Shown piece after piece: positions 15,799 to 21,005 of a stretch of DNA of 21,005 nucleotides. Under the pieces are notes generated by a model. The model was given only the letters and a program-made list of their open reading frames with translations, was not told where the DNA came from and ran no database searches. This stretch comes from Bacteroides sp. Its GTDB lineage: Bacteria > Bacteroidota > Bacteroidia > Bacteroidales > Muribaculaceae. How positions within the stretch are numbered: position 1 is the stretch's first letter; every line of letters starts with the position of its first letter. The DNA lies in NCBI GenBank assembly GCA_014801735.1, contig JAAVDO010000011.1, positions 95,468 to 116,472 on the forward strand. Reading direction: 5' to 3'. Position numbers and translations under genes: made by a program.

Positions 15799-17280
15799 TC
15801 AGCGGCGCGGGATGAAAGTCCGGATCGACAGATGCTCAATGCGGGCTACGGCGAAGAGGAAGATGACGAGGATGACGGTGCGGATACCCATGTCGATCCA
15901 TTCATTGCCGGTGGCGATGAGCAGACTCAGACCATAGAGCAGCATGGTTGAGATGAAGTAGGCTACGAGGCGTGCGGTAGGGTAGGGAATGGGATGCTTC
16001 ACTCGACCGACGGCCCACGACGCAACCATCATGACGCCGTAGCAACAGAGCGAGGCGATAGCACAACCCATATAACCCATGCGTGGAACGAGGAGGAAGT
16101 TGAGCGAGAGAGTGACCACGAGACCAAGCAGCGAGAACCACGTGCCCCAGACGGTTTTGTCGGTGATCTTGTACCAGAGCGAGAGATTGAAGAAGACCCC
16201 AAAGAAAAATTCGGCAATCATGACTATCGGTACCACTTTGAGGCCAGAATAATAGTCGGGGGCGATGAGATGCCTGATAATCGGGAGATAGAACATCACA
16301 GCGAGGAAAATGATCATCGAGAATATCACGAAGTATTTCATAGCCTCGCTGTAGGCATGGAGTTTTGAGGCTCCTTTCTGTTTGTTCTGGGCAAAGATGA
16401 AGGGTTCGTAGGCAAAGCGGAACGCCTGGATGAACATCACCATCACGATGGCAATCTTCTGGTTGGCACCATAGATACCGACCTCGGCCATGGCCTCGGC
16501 CTTGTCGGCAACAAGCTGAGGCAACAGAATCTTGTCGATAGTCTGGTTCATGATACCTGCGATGCCGAGGATGAGGAGCGGGAAACTATAGACTACCATC
16601 TCGCGCCACAGCTGGAGATTGAAGCGCCAACGGAAGCCACGGAGATCGGGAATGAGCAGGAGCATCACGACCACAGAGCTGATGAAATTGGACAGGAAGA
16701 CGTAGCCCACGCCGTAGCTCATGTCGAACCAGGTCATCATATCGGGAAACTGTTTCTGAAGCCAGGGACATAGAAGCAGGAAGAAGAGGTTGGAACCTAT
16801 GTTGAGGGCTATGCTGACAAGCTTGAGCGAGGCGAACCGCAACGGGCGGTGACGATAGCGGAGGTAGCAGAACGGAATGGCCGTGAATGCATCGAGGGCA
16901 AGCACGGCGGCCATCAGCCAGATGTAGCTGGGGTGGCCGGCACAATGAAGGGCGTCGCTGACCTGGGGTAGAAAGCACATCACACCGATGAAGAACACCG
17001 ACGATGTGACAGCCAGCGAGATAAGAGTGGTGGAGTAGACTTCGAGCGGATCCTTGTAGCGGTCGTGATTGGCGAAGCGGAAGAAGCCCGTCTCCATGCC
17101 GTAGATCAGGATCAGGAGCACAAGGGCCGTGATGGCATAGATGTAGGTCACCACGCCATACTGTGACTCGGAGAAAATGTTGGTGTAGAGCGGCACAAGG
17201 AGCCAGTTGAGGAACCGGCCCACGATGCTGCTGAGACCGTAGACCATAGTGTCTTTGGCCAAGCTCTTGATAGCGCCCAT
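15799..17280 (-). CDS. Polysaccharide flippase (Wzx/MOP superfamily)
   Basis: Integral membrane protein of 493 residues with about 12 to 14 predicted membrane segments spread along its length. The N-terminus (AKDTMVYGLSSIVGRFLNWL) has the layout of oligosaccharide flippases of the MOP superfamily, which move lipid-linked glycan units across the inner membrane. The ATG at 17280 sits 33 bp after the ruvB stop, so it is probably in the same transcript. The lipid-linked substrate is not readable. Glycosyltransferases on both sides (GT9 upstream, GT4 downstream) support a role in surface-glycan export. A 216-bp gap separates it from the DUF389 gene. Confidence 0.9.
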   Translation of the reverse strand: MGAIKSLAKDTMVYGLSSIVGRFLNWLLVPLYTNIFSESQYGVVTYIYAITALVLLILIYGMETGFFRFANHDRYKDPLEVYSTTLISLAVTSSVFFIGVMCFLPQVSDALHCAGHPSYIWLMAAVLALDAFTAIPFCYLRYRHRPLRFASLKLVSIALNIGSNLFFLLLCPWLQKQFPDMMTWFDMSYGVGYVFLSNFISSVVVMLLLIPDLRGFRWRFNLQLWREMVVYSFPLLILGIAGIMNQTIDKILLPQLVADKAEAMAEVGIYGANQKIAIVMVMFIQAFRFAYEPFIFAQNKQKGASKLHAYSEAMKYFVIFSMIIFLAVMFYLPIIRHLIAPDYYSGLKVVPIVMIAEFFFGVFFNLSLWYKITDKTVWGTWFSLLGLVVTLSLNFLLVPRMGYMGCAIASLCCYGVMMVASWAVGRVKHPIPYPTARLVAYFISTMLLYGLSLLIATGNEWIDMGIRTVILVIFLFAVARIEHLSIRTFIPRR

Positions 17281-17313
17281 AGAGTTATGTCGGGGTTAGA
17301 AGGGGAGTGAATG

Positions 17314-18330
17314 TCAGAAAAGAGAGTCGGAGTCGGGGATCATCCTCTGGCCGAGATGACGATAGGCAAGTTCGGTCACCTCGCGGCCACGGGGAGTTCG
17401 GTTGATGAAGCCTTCCTTGATGAGATAAGGTTCGTAGACCTCCTCGACTGTGCCGGGATCTTCGCCAAGGGCAGTGGCGATGGTCGAGATTCCGACCGGA
17501 CCGCCGTGAAACTTGGTGATAATGGTGCGGAGAATCTTGTTGTCGACCTCGTCGAGGCCGTAGCGGTCGATCTTGAGTGCCTCGAGGGCATAGCGGGCAA
17601 TCTCGATGTCGATGTCGCCGGAGCCTTTTACCTGGGCGAAATCGCGCACACGGCGCAGCAGGGAGTTGCTGATTCGGGGGGTACCTCTGGAGCGCATCGC
17701 AATCTCGTGGGCAGCCTCACCGCTGCATTTCACCCCGAGCAGCGCCGCCGATCGGAGAATGATGCGCTCAAGTTGCTCGTGGTCGTAGTATTCGAGGGAA
17801 CAGTTGATGCCGAAGCGAGCCCTCATCGGCTTGGTGAGAAGGCCGCTGCGGGTTGTTGCACCGATCAGGGTGAATGGTGACAGCGACAGCTGGACTGATC
17901 GAGCACCGGGCCCTTTGTCGATCATTATGTCGATACGGTAGTCTTCCATGGCGGGGTAAAGGTATTCCTCGACCACGGGACTGAGTCGGTGGATCTCGTC
18001 GATGAAAAGCACATCGTTGGCTTCGAGCGAGGTGAGAATACCGGCCAGATCGCCCGGCTTGTCAAGCACGGGGCCACTCGTGACTTTAAATCCTACACCG
18101 AGTTCGTTGGCAATGATATTGCTCAGAGTGGTCTTCCCGAGACCCGGAGGTCCGAAAAGGAGAGTGTGGTCGAGCGGCTCGCCGCGCATGCGGGCGGCGG
18201 CGACGAATACCTTGAGGTTTTCGACAACCTTGTCCTGACCTCGAAACGCCTCGAAGCGTCCCGGGCGCAGGGCACGGTCCTGATCGCGGTCGGAGCGACC
18301 GGCCTCACGAATGTCATATCCTTCCTGCAT
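17314..18330 (-). CDS. ruvB: Holliday junction branch migration ATPase RuvB
   Basis: AAA+ motor that forms hexameric rings and drives branch migration of Holliday junctions with RuvA, feeding RuvC. The 338-residue chain is full length. It begins with the family lead-in DIREA and [13 protein letters not shown]. Walker [10 protein letters not shown] spans 60-68, Walker B DEIH 111-114, sensor GATTRSG 157-163, and an arginine-finger region PMRARFG 168-174. A C-terminal winged-helix DNA-binding domain contains [10 protein letters not shown]. The ATG at 18330 is the only sensible start. ruvA and ruvC are not nearby. It lies 56 bp after the GT9 gene and 33 bp before the flippase gene. Confidence 0.97.
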   Translation of the reverse strand: MQEGYDIREAGRSDRDQDRALRPGRFEAFRGQDKVVENLKVFVAAARMRGEPLDHTLLFGPPGLGKTTLSNIIANELGVGFKVTSGPVLDKPGDLAGILTSLEANDVLFIDEIHRLSPVVEEYLYPAMEDYRIDIMIDKGPGARSVQLSLSPFTLIGATTRSGLLTKPMRARFGINCSLEYYDHEQLERIILRSAALLGVKCSGEAAHEIAMRSRGTPRISNSLLRRVRDFAQVKGSGDIDIEIARYALEALKIDRYGLDEVDNKILRTIITKFHGGPVGISTIATALGEDPGTVEEVYEPYLIKEGFINRTPRGREVTELAYRHLGQRMIPDSDSLF

Positions 18331-18386
18331 CGGCAGTATGAGAGTGTTGTTTAGGGAAACAGATTGCTGTGGATAAAACTGACTGA

Positions 18387-19442
18387 TTAATTTGTCCGGG
18401 CCAGAGCGAGATCAATCTTCCGGAGGATCATGGCCGGAGTGATGTGGGTCAGGCAGCCGTAAGGCTCGCCGGGCTGACGGCACGGACGGTTGCCGAACAC
18501 CGAACAGGGACGGCACGGCAGGTCGACCTGGACACGGAGATCTTCGCGGGCCATAGGCGCGGCAAAACCGGCATAGGGATGGGTAGCGCCCCAGACACTC
18601 ACCACGGGCACCCCGGCAAGGGAGGCCATGTGCATGTTGCCGGAATCCATGGCAACCATAAGGTCGAGCGAGCGCATGAACTTGAGTTCGCCGTCAAGAC
18701 CAAGACCGAGAGATGGCATCGACACGACATGTGCCGGGTCTTTGGCCGCCCAACTGTCGAGGAGGGCCTGCTCATTGCCTGGCGCGCCGAACAGAAAGAT
18801 CCTGTAACCTTTGCTGATGAGGCTGTCGACAACCTTCTCCATTAGCCCGGTGGGGTAGATCTTACCGGGATGAGCGGCAAACGGGGCTATACCTATGGCG
18901 GGTACTGCTCCGGGCCCGGAAGCGCGAGTCTCCGGCGAAATGATCTCGCCCGAGAGGTTGTAGCCGAGGCGGGCGAAAACCCGGGCATAGCGTTCGACAG
19001 TGGTGAGCAGTGGCTTGCCGAAAGCATCGGCTCCCTTGCTGACAAGCAGCTTCTTCAGACGGCGGTCTTTCTGAATCACGGCCGAGGGCACATGGCGTAA
19101 AGCCGCGACAAGACCAACAGCACGCGAGCGGATCACGTCGTGAAGATCGGCAAAGGCCGTGGGGCGGTAGTTGGCGAAGAGCCGCAAGGCAAGCCTGACG
19201 ACACCGACAACATTACTGGCTTCTTTCTTCAGATCCCACTCGACAATGGTGAGATTGGAAGGTGGATCGAGAAAAAGGCGTCCGAAACCTGTGCGGGTCA
19301 CAAATACAAACTTTGTGTCGGGATACTCCCGGCAGACAGCACAGATCACCGGCACGGCAATGAGCACATCGCCCATAGCCGAGAAACGGATGGCAACGAC
19401 AACGGGCGTGCGGGCGGATGATTTATTATCGCGCAGCGCCAT
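18387..19442 (-). CDS. Family 9 glycosyltransferase (heptosyltransferase-like)
   Basis: GT-B fold enzyme related to ADP-heptose:LPS heptosyltransferases, likely building the lipid A-core or a related lipid-linked glycan at the inner membrane's cytoplasmic face. In 351 residues it has the N-terminal motif [14 protein letters not shown] (19-32), a nucleotide-sugar site [12 protein letters not shown], and the family signature [20 protein letters not shown] (266-285). C310, C313, C321 and C330 form a cysteine cluster near the C-terminus seen in Bacteroidetes homologues. The ATG at 19442 overlaps the DUF4254 gene by 17 bp, so the two are translationally coupled. The actual sugar donor cannot be inferred. 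Confidence 0.92.
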   Translation of the reverse strand: MALRDNKSSARTPVVVAIRFSAMGDVLIAVPVICAVCREYPDTKFVFVTRTGFGRLFLDPPSNLTIVEWDLKKEASNVVGVVRLALRLFANYRPTAFADLHDVIRSRAVGLVAALRHVPSAVIQKDRRLKKLLVSKGADAFGKPLLTTVERYARVFARLGYNLSGEIISPETRASGPGAVPAIGIAPFAAHPGKIYPTGLMEKVVDSLISKGYRIFLFGAPGNEQALLDSWAAKDPAHVVSMPSLGLGLDGELKFMRSLDLMVAMDSGNMHMASLAGVPVVSVWGATHPYAGFAAPMAREDLRVQVDLPCRPCSVFGNRPCRQPGEPYGCLTHITPAMILRKIDLALARTN

Positions 19443-20034
19443 AGAGAACCGGGTTCGTGGCCGGGTCGTTGTACATTTTCATCTGGCGGTAGACCTTCAT
19501 GTATTTTCTGCCGGCCTCGATATCGGCAAGCAGGGTGTCGATAGCAGTGGTGAGATCCTCGCGCTGGACGAGGAGAGTGCGGAGTTTGTTGCGGCACTTT
19601 TCGATATGGTCGGGAGATGCGTCCTGGCGGTTGACCTCGACATCCATGTGATAGATCTTGAGGGCAAGGATCGAAAGGCGGTCAAGGGCCCACGCAGGGC
19701 TCTCGGTATTGATCGCCGCATCGGGTAGCACGGTGACACCGCTGTATTTGTCAAGGAAATAAGAGTCGATCTGCTCAACCATATCTGTGCGGTCCTGATT
19801 GGACTTGTCGATACGACGCTTGAGGGCAAGCGCTTCGACCGGATCGATCTCAGGATCGCGGATTAGGTCTTCGAGATGCCACTGAACGGCATCAATCCAG
19901 TTTTTGTGGAAAAGCGTGTGCTCGATCGTGCCGGGCTGGTAGGGATTATTGATGGGGGCGTCGACGTCGTCGGTCTGATGGTAAAGAACGGTAGTGTTCC
20001 AGAATATACGGTTACACTTTTCGGCAAAATCCAT
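19426..20034 (-). CDS. DUF4254 family protein
   Basis: Soluble, mostly helical protein of 202 residues without signal peptide or membrane segment, of the Bacteroidetes-centred DUF4254 family. Conserved-looking features are the N-terminal FWNTTVLYHQTDDV, the central HKNWIDAVQWHLEDLIRDP and NQDRTDMVEQID, and LDRLSILALKIYHM. Function is unknown. It is regularly found beside a family 9 glycosyltransferase, as here (17-bp overlap), which suggests a partner or regulator in the same glycan pathway. The ATG at 20034 is preceded by a leader of about 200 nt containing the 6S-like structured RNA. Confidence 0.85.
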   Translation of the reverse strand: MDFAEKCNRIFWNTTVLYHQTDDVDAPINNPYQPGTIEHTLFHKNWIDAVQWHLEDLIRDPEIDPVEALALKRRIDKSNQDRTDMVEQIDSYFLDKYSGVTVLPDAAINTESPAWALDRLSILALKIYHMDVEVNRQDASPDHIEKCRNKLRTLLVQREDLTTAIDTLLADIEAGRKYMKVYRQMKMYNDPATNPVLYGAAR

Positions 20035-20100
20035 AGAATTGATCGGTAAAAAGTTGTTAACCCTGACTATAAGACGGGAGGTCTAAGAATCAGGCGCTTA

Positions 20101-20241
20101 AAAATGTGGGCAGCCCAGAGGAGGCGTAAGTGAATCCGTGGAGCCGGATAGGAAGATGTTTGGGAACGGCTAAAAACCGGATAGTCTCCGATAACTACGC
20201 CATTCGATTTCAATGCTCTTACGCCTTGAGAGATGCAGCCG
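20101..20241 (-). ncRNA. Candidate 6S-like structured RNA
   Basis: On the minus strand a long interrupted hairpin can be drawn. AGGCGTAAG (20226-20218) pairs with CTTACGCCT (20130-20122). Inside is a large bubble whose 3' side carries a small hairpin, ATCCG (20149-20145) with CGGAT (20138-20134). Then GAATGGC (20205-20199) pairs with GCCGTTC (20170-20164), and ATCGGA (20192-20187) with TCCGGT (20181-20176) around a GACTA loop. A weaker closing stem (GGCTGC 20240-20235 with GCTGCC 20114-20109, one mismatch) precedes a T5 run (20104-20100). The two G-U pairs exist only on this strand. A rod with a central bubble and a 3'-side hairpin is the 6S RNA plan, the regulator that binds RNA polymerase by mimicking an open promoter. 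About 140 nt is short for 6S. It could instead be a leader of the DUF4254 gene. Ends are estimated. Confidence 0.5.
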
Positions 20242-20245
20242 GGTA

Positions 20246-20275
20246 CAAAGTTAGTAAATTTCTCTCCTTTATCAA
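20246..20275 (-). promoter_or_regulatory. Consensus promoter for the structured RNA and/or DUF4254 operon
   Basis: On the minus strand TTG (20275-20273), a 19-nt spacer and TAACTTTG (20253-20246) match the Bacteroidetes consensus fully. Initiation near 20241 would begin at the base of the structured RNA. The -7 box and spacing are identical to those of the lgt promoter. Confidence 0.7.
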
Positions 20276-20368
20276 GATTTTCGCCTTGAAATTTCCGGGC
20301 GCCGTTTCCCGGCAATCTTTCTATGAATAGAGTTGTCCGCTCACGGGATAGCTTCTGTGGTGTGATTT

Positions 20369-20396
20369 AACAGTAGTGGGATAGTTTTCTACTGTT
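20369..20396. repeat. 8-bp inverted repeat with 12-bp spacer
   Basis: AACAGTAG (20369-20376) and CTACTGTT (20389-20396) are perfect inverted copies. No T tract follows on either strand, so it is more like a binding site or RNA hairpin than a terminator. Confidence 0.5.
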
Positions 20397-20410
20397 CTGT
20401 TTGTGCGTTG

Positions 20411-20431
20411 GTTTACTCACAGTGTGTAAAC
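20411..20431. promoter_or_regulatory. Operator-like 21-bp dyad
   Basis: GTTTACTCAC (20411-20420) and GTGTGTAAAC (20422-20431) are inverted copies with one mismatch around a single central A. Length and tight symmetry resemble a homodimer binding site. No regulator gene is adjacent within the window. Confidence 0.4.
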
Positions 20432-20449
20432 TGAGGTGTATTGATAAAG

Positions 20450-20469
20450 AAAAAAGCAGCACATTGCTG
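20450..20469 (-). terminator. Possible minus-strand terminator downstream of the AlbA_2-like gene
   Basis: On the minus strand CAGCA (20469-20465), loop ATG and TGCTG (20461-20457) are followed by C and six T residues (20455-20450). An alternative longer stem AAGCAG/CTGCTT is possible. It is about 260 bp beyond the stop codon of the gene at the window end. Confidence 0.4.
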
Positions 20470-20603
20470 TAACTGCTTGGTTTTGGCAATTTTGCTATTT
20501 TTCTCGTAAATGCAATAGTCACCGGCTTAACGATCCTTAAAATGAACCTGTTAGAGTAATAATTAGGACGGAATCTCGCCACTGTCGCTAGTTTTGCAAT
20601 TTA

Positions 20604-20613
20604 TTAGGCCTAA
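20604..20613. repeat. Perfect 10-bp palindrome TTAGGCCTAA
   Basis: TTAGGCCTAA is self-complementary and shares the CCTAA core with the repeats beside it. An inverted TTAGGAC stands at 20563-20569. Confidence 0.45.
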
Positions 20614-20614
20614 A

Positions 20615-20736
20615 TTTGTCCTAAGTTAATTTATTTGTATGAAATTTATTAAGTCAAGAAGTAAGATGAAAATGGTCAAAGAGTGTTTAATTTGTCCTAA
20701 GTTTTGAGCTCTATTAGACTACTTTTGTCCTAAGTT
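20615..20736. repeat. Three direct copies of a 13-bp repeat, TTTGTCCTAAGTT
   Basis: Exact copies lie at 20615-20627, 20691-20703 and 20724-20736. Two of the three extend to 15 bp with AA. Starts are 76 and 33 bp apart, so this is not a regular array. The last copy contains the stop codon (20730-20732) of the gene at the window end, read on the minus strand as AACTTAGGACAAA. Confidence 0.7.
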
Positions 20737-21005
20737 AAGCAATACCTAACATTATTAGTTGCACCCTCCGATATAACTAAATGGCTTTCAACCAAAGTCA
20801 TCAATATTCTTTGAATTGATTTATAAGATATTTCCTCTCGAATTCGGACATTAATATCCTTTATGGATGTCGGTCCGTAGAGTTTGAGGTCTTCCAAGAT
20901 AAGCTCACGAAGCCTATGGGGCTCAATCCGTTTCAGCGTGGTCTTGCCTTTGAAGTCGCTGTCGCGCAGTAGTTGGGGATTGACGCGATATTCAACGCCT
21001 CTTGT
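20730..21005 (-). CDS. C-terminal fragment resembling AlbA_2/Schlafen-type ATP-binding protein (winged-helix end), cut by window edge
   Basis: The last 91 codons of a gene read in from the window edge to a TAG at 20730-20732. The fragment contains YRVNPQLL, then TTLKRIEPHRLRELILEDL and a helix-turn-helix-like segment (GPTSIKDINVRI to YKSIQRILMTLVESHLV), ending NNVRYCLT. This pattern (RVNP, then IEPHRLR..I.EDL, then a winged helix) resembles the C-terminus of Bacteroidetes ATP-binding proteins with an N-terminal AlbA_2 (Schlafen-like) domain, which are accessory and often linked to mobile DNA or defence. The diagnostic N-terminal domain is outside the window, so the family call is tentative. 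Base composition is visibly more AT-rich than the core genes. Its stop lies inside a repeated 13-mer. Confidence 0.55.
   Translation of the reverse strand, partial: TRGVEYRVNPQLLRDSDFKGKTTLKRIEPHRLRELILEDLKLYGPTSIKDINVRIREEISYKSIQRILMTLVESHLVISEGATNNVRYCLT

Larger units (their letters stand above)
20035..20729. other. Long intergenic region: structured RNA, dyads and repeats, no convincing gene
   Basis: Of these 695 bp, the part next to the DUF4254 gene holds a second possible hairpin (CCTGA 20062-20066 with TCAGG 20090-20094, inner AGAC 20072-20075 with GTCT 20081-20084). The structured RNA and its promoter follow. From about 20280 on the sequence is AT-rich with dyads and the 13-bp repeats. 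Short open frames here lack family resemblance and are not called. Confidence 0.6.

Noticed and set aside
17311..17880. 189-codon plus-strand frame over ruvB
   Set aside because: Antisense shadow of a conserved AAA+ gene, with no recognisable domain.
20067..20330. Open frames of 82 (minus) and 66 (plus) codons over the structured RNA
   Set aside because: They span the RNA stems, show no family resemblance, and the minus-strand frame begins upstream of the consensus promoter, so its ATG would not be on that transcript.
20367..20582. 71-codon minus-strand frame in the AT-rich region
   Set aside because: It contains the dyads and terminator-like hairpin, has low-information Ser/Lys-rich composition, and no promoter or family match.
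20615..20736. CRISPR array
   Set aside because: Repeat units are only 13 bp with unequal spacing (76 and 33 bp) and no cas gene is near.

Overview
The window looks like a chromosomal core segment of a Bacteroidales bacterium, probably a gut Muribaculaceae-type lineage. This is inferred from Bacteroidetes-type promoters (TTG, 19-20 nt, TAnnTTTG), mostly absent Shine-Dalgarno sites, a fairly GC-rich genome, and lineage-typical genes: FtsL-like small protein, FtsI with one PASTA domain, DUF4834, DUF4254 paired with a family 9 glycosyltransferase, and a eukaryote-like GH13 branching enzyme. The family assignment is a guess; the order is well supported.

Layout. 1-4352 (minus strand) is the head of the division/cell-wall (dcw) cluster: rsmH, ftsL-like, ftsI, murE (murE cut by the window edge). 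No mraZ precedes rsmH; a 398-bp gap with a promoter, an attenuator-like hairpin and a strong inverted repeat stands there. A minus-strand sirtuin without cysteines (4751-5461) is divergent from glgB (5652-7958), whose branching enzyme carries a roughly 90-residue Lys/Ala/Thr-rich N-terminal tail. After a clear terminator, a plus-strand phospholipid operon follows: psd, pssA, then DUF4834 and DUF2461 genes. A second plus-strand operon has its own consensus promoter: lgt, bioD and a DEDDy 3'-5' exonuclease, each pair overlapping by 14 bp.

From 12900 to 20034 all genes are on the minus strand. In transcription order they are DUF4254, glycosyltransferase family 9, ruvB and a polysaccharide flippase, then a 216-bp gap, then a DUF389 membrane protein and a family 4 glycosyltransferase. 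This mixes envelope glycan synthesis and export with a Holliday-junction motor.

Upstream of the DUF4254 gene (20101-20241, minus strand) is the most notable non-coding element: a consensus promoter followed by a long interrupted hairpin with a central bubble and a side hairpin, like 6S RNA. Its two G-U pairs form only on the minus-strand transcript. Beyond it the DNA becomes AT-rich and holds several dyads and three copies of a 13-bp repeat. The last copy covers the stop codon of an incomplete minus-strand gene resembling the C-terminus of AlbA_2/Schlafen-type ATP-binding proteins. This right end looks accessory; the rest is ordinary core genome.

Taken together, most genes serve the envelope: peptidoglycan and division, phospholipids, lipoprotein maturation, surface glycans. 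The best leads are the 6S-like RNA, terminator-like hairpins in the leaders of the rsmH and lgt operons, the basic tail on GlgB, the zinc-site-less sirtuin, and the stop-codon-linked repeats.
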